A stretch of DNA of 8,198 bases from Hyphomicrobiales bacterium (GTDB lineage: Bacteria; Pseudomonadota; Alphaproteobacteria; Rhizobiales; Xanthobacteraceae). Positions 5,869 to 8,198 of the stretch are shown here, in pieces. Under the pieces are notes generated by a model. It was not told where the DNA came from. It was given only the letters and a program-made list of their open reading frames with translations, and made no database searches. Within the stretch, counting starts at the first letter, position 1, and every line of letters begins with the position of its first letter. Location: the NCBI GenBank assembly GCA_003164375.1, contig PLTE01000058.1:1-8198 (forward strand), read 5' to 3'. A program made the translations under genes and the position numbers.

Positions 5869-6552
5869 ATGACTCTCGCGGAGAATCTCTCGACAAGTCT
5901 GGCCTCGCGGGTCACTTTTACCAGCATGGCCATCGCCATTATTCTGGTCATAATCTTGGCCGCGACCGGTCTCGAAATTGCCCCGGCTGCCGCTCAGGCC
6001 GTGCCGCCATCGCCGCCGCCTGCGCAAGTCGAGCCCTCACCGCAACCGCAACCGCCACCGCCTTCGTCTAATCAATTCTCGTCGAACGAACTGATCGATG
6101 CCGGCCACCACTTCTTCGGCGGCGTCTCGCGCGGACTAGCCATGATCGTGGAGAAGGCAGGCAGCCAATGGGGACAGCCCAACGGCTATATTTTGGGCGA
6201 GGAAGCCGGCGGCGCCTTTGTCGGCGGGCTGCGCTACGGCGACGGCACGCTTTACACAAAGAATGCCGGCGATTTGCGCGTGTTCTGGGAGGGCCCAAGC
6301 GTCGGCTTCGATGCCGGCGCCGACGGCGCGCGTACCATGATGCTGGTCTATAATCTGCCGCGAACCAAGGCGATCTTTGAGCGCTTCGGCGGCATCAACG
6401 GTTCGGCCTATTTCATCGGCGGTTTTGGCATGACGGCGCTCACGGCCGACGATATCGTGCTGGTGCCGATCCGTTCGGGCGTCGGCTTTCGCCTGGGCGC
6501 CAATCTCGGCTATCTCAAATTCACTGAACATCCAACGTGGAATCCGTTCTGA
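5869..6552 (+). CDS. eipA: DUF1134 envelope-integrity protein (EipA family), secreted
   Basis: A 227-residue exported protein of the DUF1134 family. In Brucella abortus the family member EipA is a periplasmic small beta-barrel protein needed for envelope stress resistance and virulence, and its gene is under CtrA control. Here residues 1-44 form a long signal peptide with a hydrophobic core at about 19-33 and likely cleavage after AQA (42-44). A proline/glutamine-rich linker follows (about 46-66), then the conserved domain (about 68-227). That domain has FGGVSRGLAMIVEKAGS, a Gly-rich GYILGEEAGGAFVGGLRYG, FWEGPSVGFDAGADGARTMMLVYN, and a closing segment with GVGFRLGANLGYLKFTE. The ATG at 5869-5871 has GGAGG five bases upstream. 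The frame stays open to 5458, but that extension overlaps the YHS gene and lacks a signal. Close to chpT (1.6 kb), which fits a CtrA-linked neighbourhood. Confidence 0.88.
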   Translation: MTLAENLSTSLASRVTFTSMAIAIILVIILAATGLEIAPAAAQAVPPSPPPAQVEPSPQPQPPPPSSNQFSSNELIDAGHHFFGGVSRGLAMIVEKAGSQWGQPNGYILGEEAGGAFVGGLRYGDGTLYTKNAGDLRVFWEGPSVGFDAGADGARTMMLVYNLPRTKAIFERFGGINGSAYFIGGFGMTALTADDIVLVPIRSGVGFRLGANLGYLKFTEHPTWNPF

Positions 6553-6558
6553 TCCGCC

Positions 6559-6589
6559 GCGCGCTGCCTCTTGGCGGCGGCAAGCGCGC
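6559..6589 (+). terminator. GC-rich hairpin after eipA, possible terminator
   Basis: GCGCGCT (6559-6565) pairs with AGCGCGC (6583-6589), continuing through a one-base bulge into GCC/GGC (6566-6568 with 6579-6581) around a ten-base loop. It begins 7 bases after the eipA stop. No T-run follows (the next bases are TCGGCATTG), so intrinsic termination would be non-canonical. A 3'-end stabilising hairpin is equally possible. Confidence 0.35.
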
Positions 6590-6684
6590 TCGGCATTGAA
6601 ACGATGGCGCGACCGACAAAGTCGGTTTAGGTTAACGGCCGGTGAATGTGGTGCAGCCCGCACCCGCATGGCATGGTCATGCAC

Positions 6685-6713
6685 CCCCTCCCTTCCCTCC
6701 CCCGCGAGCGGGG
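6685..6713. repeat. C-rich tract plus GC hairpin, repeat-like, upstream of coiled-coil gene
   Basis: A pyrimidine-rich run, CCCCTCCC-TTCCCTCCCC, leads into CCCCGC-GA-GCGGGG (6700-6713), a perfect six-base-pair hairpin. C-rich tracts ending in such a CCCCGC/GCGGGG stem recur between genes in many rhizobial genomes, so this may be a partial dispersed repeat; that cannot be tested from a single copy. It sits 33 bases before the ATG of the next gene and probably in its 5' untranslated region. Confidence 0.35.
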
Positions 6714-6746
6714 AACGAACAGGAGCCGGGCTGGAGGCGTAGCGTC

Positions 6747-8042
6747 ATGATCGAACCGGTCATGTATTTCGGGATCGGATTCCTGGTTGCGGCTTTGCTC
6801 TGCCTGCTGTTCGTGCCGCTGGTGCATAGTCGCGCCGTGCGCCTGACCATGCGGCGCCTCGAAGCGGCGACGCCTCTATCGATCGCCGAGATCCGCGCCG
6901 ACAAGGATCAGTTGCGCGCCGAATTCGCGATGTCGACCCGACGGCTCGAAATGAGCGTCGAGAAGATGAAGACCAAGACCACCTCGCAACTTGCCGAGCT
7001 CGGCAAGAAGACCGACGCGATCAATCAGCTCAAGAAAGAACTTGGCGAGAAGACCGCGACCATTTTCGCGCTCGAAGCGCGCGACCGGACGCTGCGCGAT
7101 CAATTGCGCGCCACCGAGGAAGAGTTCCAGATCAAATCGGGCTCGCTACGCGAAGCCGAGCGTCATCTCGCCGACAAGGAAGCCGAGCTGTCGAAGCTGT
7201 TGGCCGAGCTCGGCGAGCGATCGCTTGTCGCCGACAGCCAACGCACCGAGATCGCGGCCTTCCGCACCCAAGTCGAAGCGATGAAAGTCAGCGTCGCCGA
7301 CTATGAACGCGCGGTGGCCGAGACCCAACAGCGTTTGGCGCGCGAGCGCGCCGACGCCGAGACCGCCGCCAACGAGTTGAGCGCGGCACGCGGCAAGCTC
7401 GGCGATCTCGGCACGCGCACCACCGAACTTGAACGGCAGCTGTTCGTGCAGACGACCGAAGCGGAATTGCTCAACCGCCGCGCCCTGGACCTCGAAGCCC
7501 GGCTCGGCGATCAGGGCCGCATGCTAGCCGAACGCGATTACCAGCTCGACCGCATGAGGAGCGAACTCGAGGCCGCCCGCAAGATCGAGGCCGACCTGCG
7601 CAATGAGATTGCGACGTCCGGCAGCCGCAGCAGCAGCGCGGTGGACCGTTTCCGTTCCGACATCACCCAACTCGAGGCCCAGCTTGCCGCCGCCATCGAG
7701 GAGCGCACCAAACTGCAACGCGAGATCGGCACGATGAAGCGCGACACGGAAACGACTTGGGCGGCCGAGCGGGTGGAGAATGCACTGCTCCGGGAGCGTA
7801 TCAATGATGTGGCAGCCGAAGTCGCCCGCCTGACCGCGACGCTGGAAGGTCCTGGCTCGCCGATCGAATCCATGCTCGCGGTCGAAGCGTCCACCGCCGG
7901 CCGCGGCACGTCCGACGTCAAAAGCACCCGCAACGACGCGGCCGCCGAGAATGGCGACAGCGCGCCAGAAAGCAAGAACACGCTCGCCGATCGCATCCGC
8001 GCATTGCAGTCGACCGCTTCGCGGGTTGCTTCCACGAATTAG
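6747..8042 (+). CDS. Membrane-anchored cytoplasmic coiled-coil protein of unknown function
   Basis: A 431-residue protein that I recognise only as a conserved hypothetical type in Rhizobiales. One transmembrane helix lies at about residues 7-26 (YFGIGFLVAALLCLLFVPLV). It is followed by HSRAVRLTMRR, whose positive charges predict that the remainder is cytoplasmic. Residues of about 38-290 and 298-366 are dense in Glu, Arg, Ala, Leu and Gln with heptad-like spacing, giving a long coiled coil broken near SGSRSSS (291-297). A low-complexity, Ser/Ala/Asn-rich tail (about 370-410) leads to a short terminal helix containing LADRIRALQ (413-421). The ATG at 6747 has GGAGG nine bases upstream, and the membrane helix begins right after it. 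An in-frame GTG at 6642 would add 35 residues from repeat-like C-rich DNA and is unlikely. An envelope or cell-architecture role is a guess from topology and from the eipA neighbour. Confidence 0.82.
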   Translation: MIEPVMYFGIGFLVAALLCLLFVPLVHSRAVRLTMRRLEAATPLSIAEIRADKDQLRAEFAMSTRRLEMSVEKMKTKTTSQLAELGKKTDAINQLKKELGEKTATIFALEARDRTLRDQLRATEEEFQIKSGSLREAERHLADKEAELSKLLAELGERSLVADSQRTEIAAFRTQVEAMKVSVADYERAVAETQQRLARERADAETAANELSAARGKLGDLGTRTTELERQLFVQTTEAELLNRRALDLEARLGDQGRMLAERDYQLDRMRSELEAARKIEADLRNEIATSGSRSSSAVDRFRSDITQLEAQLAAAIEERTKLQREIGTMKRDTETTWAAERVENALLRERINDVAAEVARLTATLEGPGSPIESMLAVEASTAGRGTSDVKSTRNDAAAENGDSAPESKNTLADRIRALQSTASRVASTN

Positions 8043-8090
8043 AGCTTGATCCCGAAAAGTGGATGCCGGTTTTCGGAAACGATCATGCTC
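8042..8090 (+). repeat. Complete palindromic intergenic repeat (49 bp), rhizobial type
   Basis: The element runs from GAGCTTGATC to GATCATGCTC with an inner core CCGAAAAGTGG..CCGG..TTTTCGG. Its outer arms match inversely (GAGCTTGATC against GAGCATGATC, one mismatch), as do CCGAAAA and TTTTCGG. Its first base is the last base of the upstream TAG stop codon. In RNA it would fold into a long imperfect hairpin directly at the end of the coiled-coil gene and could protect or end that transcript. The same core, degenerate, is at 296-327. Confidence 0.8.
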
Positions 8091-8107
8091 AGGCAAATGT
8101 CCTTGGC

Positions 8108-8136
8108 TTGACACTCGCAAGGGTCGCACCTTAAAT
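8108..8136 (+). promoter_or_regulatory. Sigma-70-type promoter for the downstream tRNA gene
   Basis: A perfect -35 box TTGACA (8108-8113) is separated by exactly 17 bases from TTAAAT (8131-8136), which matches four of six -10 consensus positions. The tRNA starts 30 bases after the -10 box. The discriminator is GC-rich (CCCGGCCCG), a feature typical of stable-RNA promoters under stringent control. The expected start point is around 8143, giving a leader of about 24 bases for RNase P to remove. Confidence 0.75.
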
Positions 8137-8166
8137 CCCGGCCCGATCGGCACATCTGGGTTAGAT

Positions 8167-8198
8167 GGGCGCTTAGCTCAGCGGGAGAGCGTTCCCTT
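8167..8198 (+). tRNA. tRNA gene, 5' part only (isotype not readable)
   Basis: The acceptor strand GGGCGCT (8167-8173) is followed by T8-A9, the D stem GCTC (8176-8179) pairing with GAGC (8187-8190), and a D loop AGCGGGA. G26 and the 5' anticodon stem TTCCC (8192-8196) come next. The window ends at T32-T33, just before the anticodon, so the amino acid cannot be read. The pattern resembles alphaproteobacterial tRNA-Val with a CAC anticodon, but this is only a guess from memory. A near-consensus promoter lies just upstream. Confidence 0.88.

Noticed and set aside
6622..6640. GGTTAACGG near the start region of the coiled-coil gene as a CtrA half-site
   Set aside because: It is a single TTAAC without a partner at the right spacing; such sequences are common by chance.
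6136..6684. A 182-codon minus-strand open frame opposite eipA
   Set aside because: It is antisense to the conserved DUF1134 domain and has no motifs or good start context.
6642..6746. GTG start giving a 466-residue form of the coiled-coil protein
   Set aside because: The extra 35 residues come from C-rich, repeat-like DNA, and they would place a charged, proline-rich tail before the membrane helix. ATG 6747 has GGAGG upstream.
7524..8153. A 209-codon minus-strand open frame opposite the coiled-coil gene
   Set aside because: It runs through the palindromic repeat and is the complement of a clear heptad-rich coding sequence; the product has no domain-like features.

Overview
The window looks like chromosomal DNA from a GC-rich alphaproteobacterium, most likely in the Hyphomicrobiales (Rhizobiales), near the Bradyrhizobiaceae/Xanthobacteraceae. 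Three things support this: a ChpT histidine phosphotransferase and a DUF1134/EipA envelope protein, both essentially alphaproteobacterial families; intergenic palindromes with the CCGAAAA..CCGG..TTTTCGG core that is common between rhizobial genes; and an N-anchored coiled-coil protein of the kind seen as a conserved hypothetical in this order. No transposase, integrase, phage gene or CRISPR array is visible, so this reads as core genome, not an accessory island.

Left half (1-4278, all on the minus strand, transcribed right to left): chpT, cheA, cheW, then cheY, which runs off the left edge. ChpT is the phosphorelay shuttle that in studied relatives moves phosphate from CckA to the cell-cycle regulators CtrA and CpdR. 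The CheA is a large hybrid kinase with an Hpt domain, no recognisable P2 domain, a repeat-bearing linker, dimerisation and ATPase domains, two CheW-like domains and a C-terminal receiver domain. The cheA stop and the cheW start are one base apart, which points to coupled translation. Between cheW and cheY lies a structured spacer with a hairpin followed by a degenerate palindromic repeat.

Middle (4279-5868): a 173-bp divergent intergenic region dense in symmetric sequence separates chpT from a plus-strand CysQ-type inositol-monophosphatase-family phosphatase. This gene converges on, and overlaps by 11 bp, a minus-strand gene for an exported or membrane-anchored YHS-domain protein. The YHS gene is in turn divergent from eipA across 90 bp.

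Right part (5869-8198, plus strand): eipA (DUF1134, secreted, proline-rich linker); a hairpin that may end its transcript; a 431-residue membrane-anchored cytoplasmic coiled-coil protein of unknown function; a complete 49-bp palindromic repeat that starts on the last base of that gene's stop codon; a near-consensus sigma-70 promoter; and the first 32 bases of a tRNA gene cut by the right edge.

How the genes may work together: the left operon joins a cell-cycle phosphotransferase to a chemosensory-type kinase/adaptor/receiver set. EipA is known in Brucella as a CtrA-controlled envelope-integrity protein, so chpT and eipA lying 1.6 kb apart suggests a neighbourhood linked to CtrA output. That link is inference. 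I found no convincing CtrA boxes.
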